Below are positions 9,372-16,747 of a stretch of 64,000 nt of DNA, in pieces (position 1 is the stretch's first letter; each line of letters begins with the position of its first letter). The translations under genes and the position numbers were made by a program. The notes beneath the pieces are model-generated. The model saw only the letters and a program-made list of their open reading frames with translations, searched no databases and had not been told where the DNA came from. The stretch is taken from positions 1 through 64,000 of the forward strand of contig NZ_VFID01000002.1 in NCBI RefSeq assembly GCF_006542425.1, in the 5' to 3' direction. This stretch comes from Pseudoxanthomonas sp. z9 (lineage in GTDB: Bacteria; Pseudomonadota; Gammaproteobacteria; Xanthomonadales; Xanthomonadaceae).

Positions 9372-10112
9372 TCAGTGCAGGAAGCCGGCCAGCTTGGATT
9401 CGATGTTGCGCGGGTTCTCGCCCTGGGCGATTGCGATCAGGCCCTCGATGATCATCTCGCGCTCGCGGCTCTGTCCGCCGATCACGCTCTTGAGCTTGCT
9501 GGCGACCGGCAGGAAGAACAGGTTGGCCGAGGCGATGCCGTAGATGGTGGCGGTGAACGCGGCGGCGATGCCGTGGCCCAGCTTGCTCGGATCGGCCAGG
9601 TTCTTCATCACCGCGATCAGGCCGAACACCGCGCCGATGATGCCGAGCGTGGGCGCGTAGATGCCCATCGCCTCGAACACCTTGGCCGCGGCCAGGTCCT
9701 GGTGCTCCTGGCTGTTGAGATCGATTTCCAGCATGTGCCGGATGGCTTCCGGCTCCAGGCCATCAACCAGCATCTGCAGGCCCTTTTTCAGGAAGGGATC
9801 GCTCTGTTCGTTGACCAGCGGTTCCAGCCCCAGCAGGCCCTGCTTGCGGGCGATGTTGCTCCACTCGACGATCTGCGCGACCAGCCCGTCGTGATCGGCG
9901 CCCGGCGGGCGGATCACCCACCGCGCGATCGACACCGCGCGCTTGAACACCGCTGGCGGCGTATGCACGAGGATGGCGGCGACGGTGCCGAGGATGACGA
10001 TGACGAAGGCCGCCGAGGACCACAGCGACGACACGCCCGCACCCTTGAGGATGCTGCCGCCGACCAGGGCGACCAGGGCGAGGATGAGACCGATGAGGCT
10101 GAAGATGTCCAT
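9372..10112 (-). CDS. motC: Flagellar stator protein MotC (MotA family)
   Basis: Proton-channel subunit of the stator, 246 aa, with four predicted membrane helices (about 5-22, 33-51, 148-168 and 180-203) and a cytoplasmic loop between helices 2 and 3. The conserved MotA segment GIYAPTLGIIGAVFGLI is present. The ATG at 10112 gives the family's normal N-terminus. No Shine-Dalgarno sequence precedes it, and a strong sigma-28 promoter ends only nine bases upstream, so the transcript may be leaderless or nearly so. Confidence 0.95.
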   Translation of the reverse strand: MDIFSLIGLILALVALVGGSILKGAGVSSLWSSAAFVIVILGTVAAILVHTPPAVFKRAVSIARWVIRPPGADHDGLVAQIVEWSNIARKQGLLGLEPLVNEQSDPFLKKGLQMLVDGLEPEAIRHMLEIDLNSQEHQDLAAAKVFEAMGIYAPTLGIIGAVFGLIAVMKNLADPSKLGHGIAAAFTATIYGIASANLFFLPVASKLKSVIGGQSREREMIIEGLIAIAQGENPRNIESKLAGFLH

Positions 10113-10120
10113 ATGCAGTG

Positions 10121-10147
10121 GTATCGGCGCTGGCGGTCTGGACTTGA
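10121..10147 (-). promoter_or_regulatory. Sigma-28 (FliA) promoter of motC-motD-parC-parP
   Basis: Minus strand TCAAGTCC, 11-base spacer, GCCGATAC. The -10 element ends nine bases before the motC ATG, so transcription should begin within a few bases of the start codon. Confidence 0.72.
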
Positions 10148-10249
10148 GTTGGCGGGTGTGCCGGAGGTGGGGGCCGCGACCGTCGTCACAGGGTCATGCA
10201 ACGGTCATCGTGGTGCGTGGATGGTGTCCGCGGCGCCGCCGATGGCGAA

Positions 10250-12094
10250 TCACGCGGCCGCTTCGCGCAGGCCGTCGACGTCCAGGATCAACGCCATGCG
10301 GCCGTCGCCGATCAGGGTCGCGCCGGCGTAGCCGCGCAGGCCGCGCACCGCGCGCGGCAGCGGCTTGATCACCACCTCCTCGCGCCCGCGCACCTGGTCC
10401 ACGACCAGGCCGAAGCGCTGGTCGCCCATCTGCAGCACGACGATGGTCAGCAGCGGTGCCTTGACCGCCTCCACGCCCAGCCAGCGACGCAGATCCACCA
10501 GCGGCAGGGTCGTGGACTGCCGATCCAGCACGGCCTGGCCGTCGAACCAGCGCAGGCTGGAGGCTGGCGCGTGCAGCACTTCCATCACCCGCGCCAACGG
10601 GAGCGCGTAGACCGGATCGCCGGCCTGCACCAGCAGGGTCGGCAGGATCGCCAGGGTCAGTGGTACCCGGATCAGGAAGCGGCTGCCGCGGCCCAGCTGC
10701 GAATGGATCTGGATCTGTCCGCTGAGTTCGCGGATGCGCGATTGCACCACGTCCATGCCGACGCCGCGGCCGGAGATGTCGGTGATCTCGGTCTTGGTCG
10801 AAAAGCCCGGCAGGAAGATCAGCTGCAGGCATTCGTCGTGCGACAGGCGGGCGGCGGCCTCCGGTTCGATCAGGCCCTTTTCCAGCGCCTTGTCGCGCAG
10901 GCGCTCCGGATCGATGCCGGCGCCGTCGTCGCGGATTTCGATGGTGACGTAGTCGCCTTCCTGCTGGGCCGCCAGTCGGACCTGGCCGCTGCGCGGCTTG
11001 CCGGTGGCCTCGCGCAGATCCGGCAGCTCGATGCCGTGGTCGATGGCGTTGCGGACCAGATGCACCAGCGGGTCGGACAGCGCCTCGACGAGGTTGCGAT
11101 CCAGTTCGGTGTCGGCGCCGACCAGCTCCAGATCCACTTCCTTCTTCAGCGAACGGGCCACGTCGCGCGCGACCTTGGGAAAGCGCGAGAACACCTTGCC
11201 CACCGGTTGCATGCGGGTACGCATGACCGCGTTCTGCAGGCGTGCGGTGGCGATGTCCAGGCCACTGACCGCGCGATCCAGTTCCTCGTCGCGCAGGCGC
11301 GCACGCAGGGTCTTCAGGCGGTTGCGCGACAGCACCAGCTCGCCGACCAGATTGACGATCGCGTCGAGCCGCTTGGTGTCCACGCGGATGGTCTGCTCGG
11401 CCTCGCTCGCGCGGGACGGACGGGCCGGCGCGGCGGGGGCGGGCGCCGCCGGGCGAGCCGGAGCGGGTTGGGGTGGGGATGCGGCCGCCGGACGCGCCGT
11501 CGCCGCGCCGGGCGCGGCGCCGCCGTGCAGTTGATCCAGCAGGGCCTCGAATTCGTCCTCGCCGATCAGATCCCCGCCCATCGGCGCGACGGTCGTGGCG
11601 GCGGGTGCGGCGCCGCCATGCAGTTGATCGAGCAGGGCCTCGAACTCGTCGTCGCTGATCAGATCACTCCCGCCGGCGGCGGGCGCGGCCACCGGCGCGC
11701 GGGCCGGCGCGGGCGAGGCATCGACGTTGAACTGGGCGATCAGCGCGGCCGGCGCATGTGGCGGCTCCTCGCCGGCGGCGACCGCGTCGAGCATGCGTTG
11801 CAGCCAGTCCAGCGATTGCTGGGCGGCGTCGAAATGATCCGCTTCCAGGGTCGCCTTGCCGGCGCGGACCATGCCCAGCGCTTCCTCGGCGGCATGGCAC
11901 AGGTTCACCATCGCCTGGATGCCGAGGAAACCGGCGCCGCCCTTGAGCGTATGGAAACCGCGGAACACGGCGTTGAGCTGTTCGCTGTCGCCGGGATCCT
12001 GTTCCAGCGTCACCAACTGCTCGCCGAGGCGATCCAGGATTTCCTGGGCCTCGATGAGAAAGTCGGCGGCGATTTCGGGCGTGACGGCGGACAT
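10250..12094 (-). CDS. cheA: Chemotaxis histidine kinase CheA (copy 2, with repeated array motif)
   Basis: CheA of 614 aa. P1 Hpt with His48 in FHTLKGG. A Pro/Ala linker (about 125-230) carries two copies of DEFEALLDQLHGG (residues 149-161 and 180-192). Then P3 (VDTKRLDAIVNLVGELVLS), P4 ATPase (LVHLVRNAIDHGIELPD, DDGAGIDPE, SGRGVGMDVV) and P5. In Vibrio the equivalent linker region of CheA binds ParP/ParC; the same motif in ParP here (6323-7612) suggests a shared partner. Third gene of cheY-cheZ-cheA, and most likely the kinase that controls flagellar rotation because CheY and CheZ sit with it. Start ATG at 12094. Confidence 0.96.
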   Translation of the reverse strand: MSAVTPEIAADFLIEAQEILDRLGEQLVTLEQDPGDSEQLNAVFRGFHTLKGGAGFLGIQAMVNLCHAAEEALGMVRAGKATLEADHFDAAQQSLDWLQRMLDAVAAGEEPPHAPAALIAQFNVDASPAPARAPVAAPAAGGSDLISDDEFEALLDQLHGGAAPAATTVAPMGGDLIGEDEFEALLDQLHGGAAPGAATARPAAASPPQPAPARPAAPAPAAPARPSRASEAEQTIRVDTKRLDAIVNLVGELVLSRNRLKTLRARLRDEELDRAVSGLDIATARLQNAVMRTRMQPVGKVFSRFPKVARDVARSLKKEVDLELVGADTELDRNLVEALSDPLVHLVRNAIDHGIELPDLREATGKPRSGQVRLAAQQEGDYVTIEIRDDGAGIDPERLRDKALEKGLIEPEAAARLSHDECLQLIFLPGFSTKTEITDISGRGVGMDVVQSRIRELSGQIQIHSQLGRGSRFLIRVPLTLAILPTLLVQAGDPVYALPLARVMEVLHAPASSLRWFDGQAVLDRQSTTLPLVDLRRWLGVEAVKAPLLTIVVLQMGDQRFGLVVDQVRGREEVVIKPLPRAVRGLRGYAGATLIGDGRMALILDVDGLREAAA

Positions 12095-12132
12095 GGTTCG
12101 GCTCGGGTTCGGCGGGATGCGTGGGCGGACGG

Positions 12133-12747
12133 TTAGAGCCCGAGCCCCGACAGCAGATCGTCGGCGTCGTCCTGCGAGAACGCCGCCTTGTCCAGGCCCG
12201 CCACCGCGGGACCGGCCAGGCCGTCGTCCTTCTTCCTTTCCGGCGGCGGCAGGCCCAGTTCGCCGAAGCCTTCGTGCACGCGGCGGACGATGCCGGCGAC
12301 GCGACGGATGATCTGGCCGGTCAGGTCCTGGTAGCTCTGCGCCAATGCCATTTCCGACAGGCCGGCGCGGATCTGGTCCACCACCTGGGTCTGTTCGCCG
12401 CTGAGCGCCGTCGTCTTGAGCTGGTCGGCCAGGCCGCGGCATTGTTCGGCCAGGTCCAGGGTCTTGTGGCTGGCCTGTTCGGTCATCGCCACCACGTGAT
12501 CCAGGCGCGCGCAGGCGTCGTCGAGATCGCCGGCGCCGTGGGTCGGCGGCAGCTCGCCCAGCGTCTGCGCCAGTTCGCGGGCCAACCGGCCCAAGCCCTG
12601 CATCATCGGTTGCGTACGCCAGGCCGCGATGGTGTCCAGCTCGCGCCGCCAGCCGGCCTCGTCGCCCTGTTCCAGCGCATCCAGCGCGTGTTGCAGGCGT
12701 TCGACCAGCGCGGCGCGGGCGCTGCCGGCTTCCATGACCGCAGCCAT
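12133..12747 (-). CDS. cheZ: CheY-phosphate phosphatase CheZ
   Basis: Dephosphorylates CheY-P, 204 aa. The long helical hairpin carries YQDLTGQIIRRV, with Asp141 and Gln145 at the positions of the E. coli catalytic Asp143 and Gln147. The C-terminus SQDDADDLLSGLGL is the CheY-docking helix. The ATG at 12747 overlaps the cheY stop as TGATG; an internal ATG at 12735 is possible. Lies directly between its substrate gene cheY and cheA. Confidence 0.95.
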   Translation of the reverse strand: MAAVMEAGSARAALVERLQHALDALEQGDEAGWRRELDTIAAWRTQPMMQGLGRLARELAQTLGELPPTHGAGDLDDACARLDHVVAMTEQASHKTLDLAEQCRGLADQLKTTALSGEQTQVVDQIRAGLSEMALAQSYQDLTGQIIRRVAGIVRRVHEGFGELGLPPPERKKDDGLAGPAVAGLDKAAFSQDDADDLLSGLGL

Positions 12748-13145
12748 CAGGCGGCGGCCCCGAGCCGCTCGAAGATCTTGCCGAGTTTCTCTTCCAGCGT
12801 CTGCGCGGTGAACGGCTTGATGATGTAGCCGTTCACGCCGTTCTGCGCCGCTTCGATGATCTGCTCGCGCTTGGCCTCGGCGGTGACCATCAGCACCGGC
12901 AGGGTCTTGAAGCGGTCGTCGGCGCGGATCGCCTTGAGCAGTTCGATACCGGTCATGCCCGGCATGTTCCAGTCGGTCACCACGAAGTCGAAACTGCCCT
13001 GGGCCAGCGCGGTCAGCGCGCTGGAGCCGTCGTCGGCCTCGGCGGTATTCGTATAGCCCAGATCGTTGAGGAGGTTCTTGATGATGCGACGCATCGTCGA
13101 GAAGTCGTCCACGATCAGGATCCGCATGTTCTTGTTGGCTGTCAC
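12747..13145 (-). CDS. cheY: Chemotaxis response regulator CheY (flagellar switch)
   Basis: Receiver-only protein (132 aa) very close to classical CheY: DD at 13-14, phospho-acceptor Asp58 in [12 protein letters not shown], Thr in MVTAEA and Lys in YIIKPFTA. Start is GTG at 13145 with GGAG six bases upstream; an in-frame ATG at 13127 would remove six residues. First gene of cheY-cheZ-cheA, behind a near-consensus sigma-28 promoter. Confidence 0.96.
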   Translation of the reverse strand: MTANKNMRILIVDDFSTMRRIIKNLLNDLGYTNTAEADDGSSALTALAQGSFDFVVTDWNMPGMTGIELLKAIRADDRFKTLPVLMVTAEAKREQIIEAAQNGVNGYIIKPFTAQTLEEKLGKIFERLGAAA

Positions 13146-13187
13146 GAAGGGCTCCGGGTGCAGCAGGGTAGAGGGGGCTCGAGAGCC

Positions 13188-13214
13188 TTATCGGCAGGTG
13201 GCGGGGAAACTTTT
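13188..13214 (-). promoter_or_regulatory. Sigma-28 (FliA) promoter of cheY-cheZ-cheA
   Basis: Minus strand AAAAGTTT, 11-base spacer, GCCGATAA: one mismatch to the enterobacterial consensus. About 43 bases before the cheY start. Best sigma-28 site in the window. Confidence 0.8.
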
Positions 13215-13219
13215 GGGCC

Positions 13220-13453
13220 GGGATTGGGCTGGGGCAGGGATTGGGGATTGGGGATTCAAAGAGCCTCCCTTGAAAAAGGGGGCGGGCGCCCGCGGAGCGG
13301 GCGACGGGGGATTGACCAGCCATTCGGCTGTTGAGAAGCGCTTGCTGTTGGCGCCCAAAGCAAATCCCCTCAATCCCCCTTTTTCAAAGGGGGAGGCAAA
13401 AGCAAAGGCTCTTGCGAATCCCCAATCCCCAATCCCGACTCCCCAATCCCCGC
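13220..13453 (-). repeat. Complete heptad hairpin element between fliA and cheY
   Basis: Fills the fliA-cheY gap of 308 bases. In transcript order: fliA stop, G-rich heptads (GGGATTGGGGATTGGGG; + strand 13416-13450), poly-C/poly-G hairpin blocks around 13374-13395 and 13265-13282, then C-rich heptads (+ strand 13237-13257) that complement the G arm. The sigma-28 promoter of cheY lies just after the C arm. No open reading frame of interest. Confidence 0.82.
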
Positions 13454-14200
13454 TCAATCCTCCAACCCGGCGTCCACGCTCTCGAACACGTTCAGCCGAC
13501 CACGCAGGCGCAGCATGGCCTGGCCGTGGATCTGGCAGACGCGGGACTCGCTGACGCCGAGGACGGCGCCGATTTCCTTGAGGTTGAGTTCCTGCTCGTA
13601 ATACATGGACAGGACCAACTGTTCGCGCTCGGGCAACTGGCCAATGGCCTTGATCAGCGACTGGCGGAACTCGCCGCGCTCGAGCTGTTGCTGCGGGTTG
13701 GGGCCGCCGGTGACCGCGGTCTGCGGTTCGCCGTGGTCCTCGATGTGCGATTCCAGGCTCAGCACCTGGCCGCGGGCGGCATCTTCGAGCAGGCGCAGGT
13801 ATTCGGGCAGCGGCATTTCCATCGCCGAGGCGACTTCGGTGGCGATGGCGGCGCGACCCGTGCGCTGCTCGATCTCGCGCACGGTGGCGGCGGCCTGGCG
13901 GGCGCGCCGGTGTACCGAGCGCGGTACCCAGTCGCCGCGGCGGATTTCGTCGATCATCGAGCCGCGGATGCGGATCGAGGCGAAGGTCTCGAACGAGGCG
14001 CCCTGTTCGGCGTCGTAGCTGCGCGAGGCTTCCAGCAGGCCAATCATGCCGGCCTGGATCAGGTCGTCGATCTCCACGCTGGCGGGCAGGCGCGCGGCCA
14101 GATGGTGGGCGATGCGGCGGACCAGGTCCGCGTGCATCGTGACGAAGTCGGTGGCCGCCGCTTTCTGGACGGCACGGTATTGGGCGGCGCCGGTGTTCAT
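13454..14200 (-). CDS. fliA: Flagellar sigma factor FliA (sigma-28)
   Basis: RNA polymerase sigma factor for late flagellar, motor and chemotaxis genes; 248 aa. Region 2 (IDDLIQAGMIGLLEA, FASIRIRGSMIDEIR), region 3 (WVPRSVHRRARQ) and region 4 helix-turn-helix (LNLKEIGAVLGVSESRVCQ) are intact. ATG at 14200 overlaps the flhG stop (ATGA). The anti-sigma factor gene flgM is not in the window. At least seven sites in the window match its promoter consensus. Confidence 0.97.
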   Translation of the reverse strand: MNTGAAQYRAVQKAAATDFVTMHADLVRRIAHHLAARLPASVEIDDLIQAGMIGLLEASRSYDAEQGASFETFASIRIRGSMIDEIRRGDWVPRSVHRRARQAAATVREIEQRTGRAAIATEVASAMEMPLPEYLRLLEDAARGQVLSLESHIEDHGEPQTAVTGGPNPQQQLERGEFRQSLIKAIGQLPEREQLVLSMYYEQELNLKEIGAVLGVSESRVCQIHGQAMLRLRGRLNVFESVDAGLED

Positions 14201-15075
14201 GCTGGCACGCTCCGGTTGATCATGCGTTCGACGAAGAACTCGACATTGCCGCGGGCGCCGGACGGCGGCTGCCAGCGTGCGGTGACCCGGGCGATTTCGT
14301 TGATGGCGCGCGCCGACGGGCTGCCCGGATACGCCTTCACCACCGCCTGCTGGCGCTGCACCGCGCGGCGCAGCCAGTCGTCCTGCGGCACCGCGCCCAG
14401 GTAGTGCAGGGCGACGTCGCCGAGGAAGCGCTCGCACACGCGGGCCAGTTTCTCGTACAGCTTGCGGCCCTCGTTGGGGTCGCGGACCATGTTGGCGATG
14501 ACGTGCACGCGGTCCACGCCGCGTTCGCGCGAGAGCACCTTGATCAGGGCGTAGGCGTCGGTGATCGAGGCCGGCTCGTCACACACCACCACCACCGTGT
14601 CCTGCGCGGCCTGGCAGAAGGTCAGCACGCTGTCGGTGATGCCGGCGGCGGTGTCCACCACCATCACGTCCAGGGCGCGTTGCAGTTCCGAGAACACGTT
14701 GACCAGGCCGACGTGTTCGGCCGGCGAGAGTTCGGCCATGTGCCGGAAACCCGACGAGGCCGGCACGATCAGCAGGCCGTCCGGCCCTTCCAGCAGCACG
14801 TCCTCCAACTGGCAACGCTCCGCGACCAGATCCGCCAGGGTGTATTTCGGCGCCAGGCCAAGCAGCACGTCGACGTTGGCCAGGCCCAGGTCGGCGTCCA
14901 TCAGCAGGGTGCGCTTGCCCATCTCGGCCAGCGATGCGGCCAAGTTGACCGACACGTTGGTCTTGCCGACGCCGCCCTTGCCGCCGGTCACCGCGATCAC
15001 GCGGACCGGATGGAAGGCGCCGGTCAGCGGCGGCGTGCTGCGCGGATTGGTCTGCAGCAGGTGTTCATGCGACAT
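14197..15075 (-). CDS. flhG: MinD-like ATPase FlhG (FleN), flagellar number regulator
   Basis: 292 aa. Deviant Walker A GGKGGVGKT at about residues 31-39, switch I DADLGLANVDVLLG and switch II VVDTAAGI. In polar flagellates FlhG antagonises FlhF and FleQ to limit flagellar number. Overlaps flhF by 11 bases and fliA by four, so the three are translationally coupled. The C-terminal FFVERMI membrane-targeting helix typical of FleN is present. Confidence 0.95.
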   Translation of the reverse strand: MSHEHLLQTNPRSTPPLTGAFHPVRVIAVTGGKGGVGKTNVSVNLAASLAEMGKRTLLMDADLGLANVDVLLGLAPKYTLADLVAERCQLEDVLLEGPDGLLIVPASSGFRHMAELSPAEHVGLVNVFSELQRALDVMVVDTAAGITDSVLTFCQAAQDTVVVVCDEPASITDAYALIKVLSRERGVDRVHVIANMVRDPNEGRKLYEKLARVCERFLGDVALHYLGAVPQDDWLRRAVQRQQAVVKAYPGSPSARAINEIARVTARWQPPSGARGNVEFFVERMINRSVPA

Positions 15076-16582
15076 GGATGGCCTCCGCGTGGCTGGGTTC
15101 GTCGGCTTCGCGGCGCAACTGGTCCAGGCGCAGCACCAGGTTGGGCGCGCTGGCGCGATGCAGGTCTTCCGGCACGCGCTGGCCGTCGGTGATCCAGGCC
15201 ATCGGCAACTGGTGATCGACGATCACCGACAGCGCGCTGCCGAGCCGGCCGGTCTCGTCGACCTTGGTCAGCACCACGCCGTGCGGCTGGGCGCCGCTGA
15301 AGCGGCGGACCACCTCGTCCAGATCGCCGAAATGCGAGTTGGCCGGCAGCACCAGCAGCGTGTGCACCTGCCCGGCGGCACGCAGCCAGTTGAGCTGGCC
15401 GACCAGGTTGCGGTCGCGCTGGCCCATGCCGGCAGTGTCGATCAGCACCAGCTTGTAGTCGCGCAGGCGTTCCAGGGTCTGGGCCAGGCGCACGTCGCTG
15501 TCGGCCTCGTGCACGGCGATGCCGAGCTGGCGGCCGTAGCTGTGCAACTGTTCGCGGCCGCCCACGCGCACGGTGTCGGTGGTGACCAGGGCCACGTCGC
15601 GCGGGTTGTGGCGATCGGCGTAGGCCGCGGCCAGCTTGGCGATGGTGGTGGTCTTGCCGGCGCCGGTCGGGCCGACCAGGGCGATCACGCCGCCCTGTTC
15701 CAGCGGGTCCACCGGCAGGATTGGCAGCCTGCGCGAGAGCAGGCCCAGCATCAGGCCGCGTCCGCGATGCAGTTCGGTGTCGGCGGGAATCTGCAGGGCG
15801 ACGTCGCGGGTGATGCCGGCGTCGAAGCCGTAATCGTCCATCAGTTCCATCGCCTGCGCGCGCACCGGCGAACCGCGCAGGCGCTCGTCGGTAAGGCGGT
15901 GCATCTCGCCCTCGATCATTTCGCGCATCGCCGCCAGTTCGGCGCGCATCTGCACCAACTGCTCGTCCTCGGCGCGCGCACGCGCGCCGTTGTCGGCGAC
16001 CACGCTCAGCACCGGTGCGACGGCTTCCGGCTGCGACGCGGCGACGGGCGTGGCGGGGGCCGACGCCATCGTGGACAGTTCCGCCGGCACCGCCGGCAGG
16101 CTCGCGGCCAGGCGCGCGGCGAACGACATCGGATCCAGCGCGAAGGCGGCGGGCGCGGACGGCTCGGCCGGGATTTCCCGCGCGAACGAGGGCACCGGCG
16201 CGATGAACGCCGACGGCGGCTCGACCGGGGCGCGCGACTCCTCGGCCACGCGCGATTCGATGGGCGCCGCGGCGGCGACCCGGTTGAAGTAGGCCGCAGC
16301 CGCTTCGGCCGGCGACATCTCCGTCGCCTGGCGGTTGGCGGCGGCGCGTGATTCGGCGGACACGGACGGCGCGGCGCGCGCGAACGAAGGCGCCGGTTCG
16401 GCCGGACGCATTGCTTCCAGCGTGCGCTGCACCAGCGTCTCGTCGTAGTTGGAGGCCGCCACGATCTCGACGCCGTCGTCGGTCATGCGATTGGAAAGGA
16501 TCACCGCATCCGGCCCCTGTTCCTGCCGGACCAGCGCGAAGGCGGAGCGCATGTCGGGAGCGACGAAACGTTTGATTTTCAT
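15065..16582 (-). CDS. flhF: SRP-type GTPase FlhF (polar flagellum placement)
   Basis: 505 aa. N-terminal basic B domain starting MKIKRFVAPDMRSAF, an Ala/Pro-rich linker (about 60-200), then the NG GTPase core with P-loop GPTGAGKT at 304-311, TTDTVRVGGREQL and the DTAG motif (LIDTAGMGQRD). FlhF recruits early flagellar components to the pole. The start codon is directly preceded by the C-rich arm of a repeat element and no Shine-Dalgarno sequence is visible (165-base gap from flhA). Confidence 0.95.
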   Translation of the reverse strand: MKIKRFVAPDMRSAFALVRQEQGPDAVILSNRMTDDGVEIVAASNYDETLVQRTLEAMRPAEPAPSFARAAPSVSAESRAAANRQATEMSPAEAAAAYFNRVAAAAPIESRVAEESRAPVEPPSAFIAPVPSFAREIPAEPSAPAAFALDPMSFAARLAASLPAVPAELSTMASAPATPVAASQPEAVAPVLSVVADNGARARAEDEQLVQMRAELAAMREMIEGEMHRLTDERLRGSPVRAQAMELMDDYGFDAGITRDVALQIPADTELHRGRGLMLGLLSRRLPILPVDPLEQGGVIALVGPTGAGKTTTIAKLAAAYADRHNPRDVALVTTDTVRVGGREQLHSYGRQLGIAVHEADSDVRLAQTLERLRDYKLVLIDTAGMGQRDRNLVGQLNWLRAAGQVHTLLVLPANSHFGDLDEVVRRFSGAQPHGVVLTKVDETGRLGSALSVIVDHQLPMAWITDGQRVPEDLHRASAPNLVLRLDQLRREADEPSHAEAIHVA

Positions 16583-16593
16583 GGGATGAGGCC

Positions 16594-16745
16594 GGGAATC
16601 GGGAATCGGGAATGGGGAATCGAAGAATTCATGGCGCTGACGCGGCCGGGTTTCTCATCGTTGTGTCGTATTCGTTTCATCGTCTGTCTCCGCAACGGGA
16701 GTCCGCTTTTGCGATTCCCCATTCCCGATTCCCCATTCCCGATCC
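16594..16745 (-). repeat. Heptad hairpin element between flhA and flhF
   Basis: In the minus transcript, GGGAATGGGGAATCGGG-type heptads begin a few bases after the flhA stop (+ strand 16710-16745) and the complementary C-rich arm (+ strand 16597-16621) ends 15 bases before the flhF start. About 85 bases of unique sequence lie between. The G arm has four or more runs of at least three G spaced by 3-4 bases. Confidence 0.82.
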
Positions 16746-16747
16746 AA

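Noticed and set aside
567-14404. Many long open frames on the plus strand opposite the flagellar genes, several over 400 codons
   Set aside because: They are antisense shadows of high-GC genes; composition is His/Arg/Gly/Gln-rich low-complexity and no domain is recognisable.
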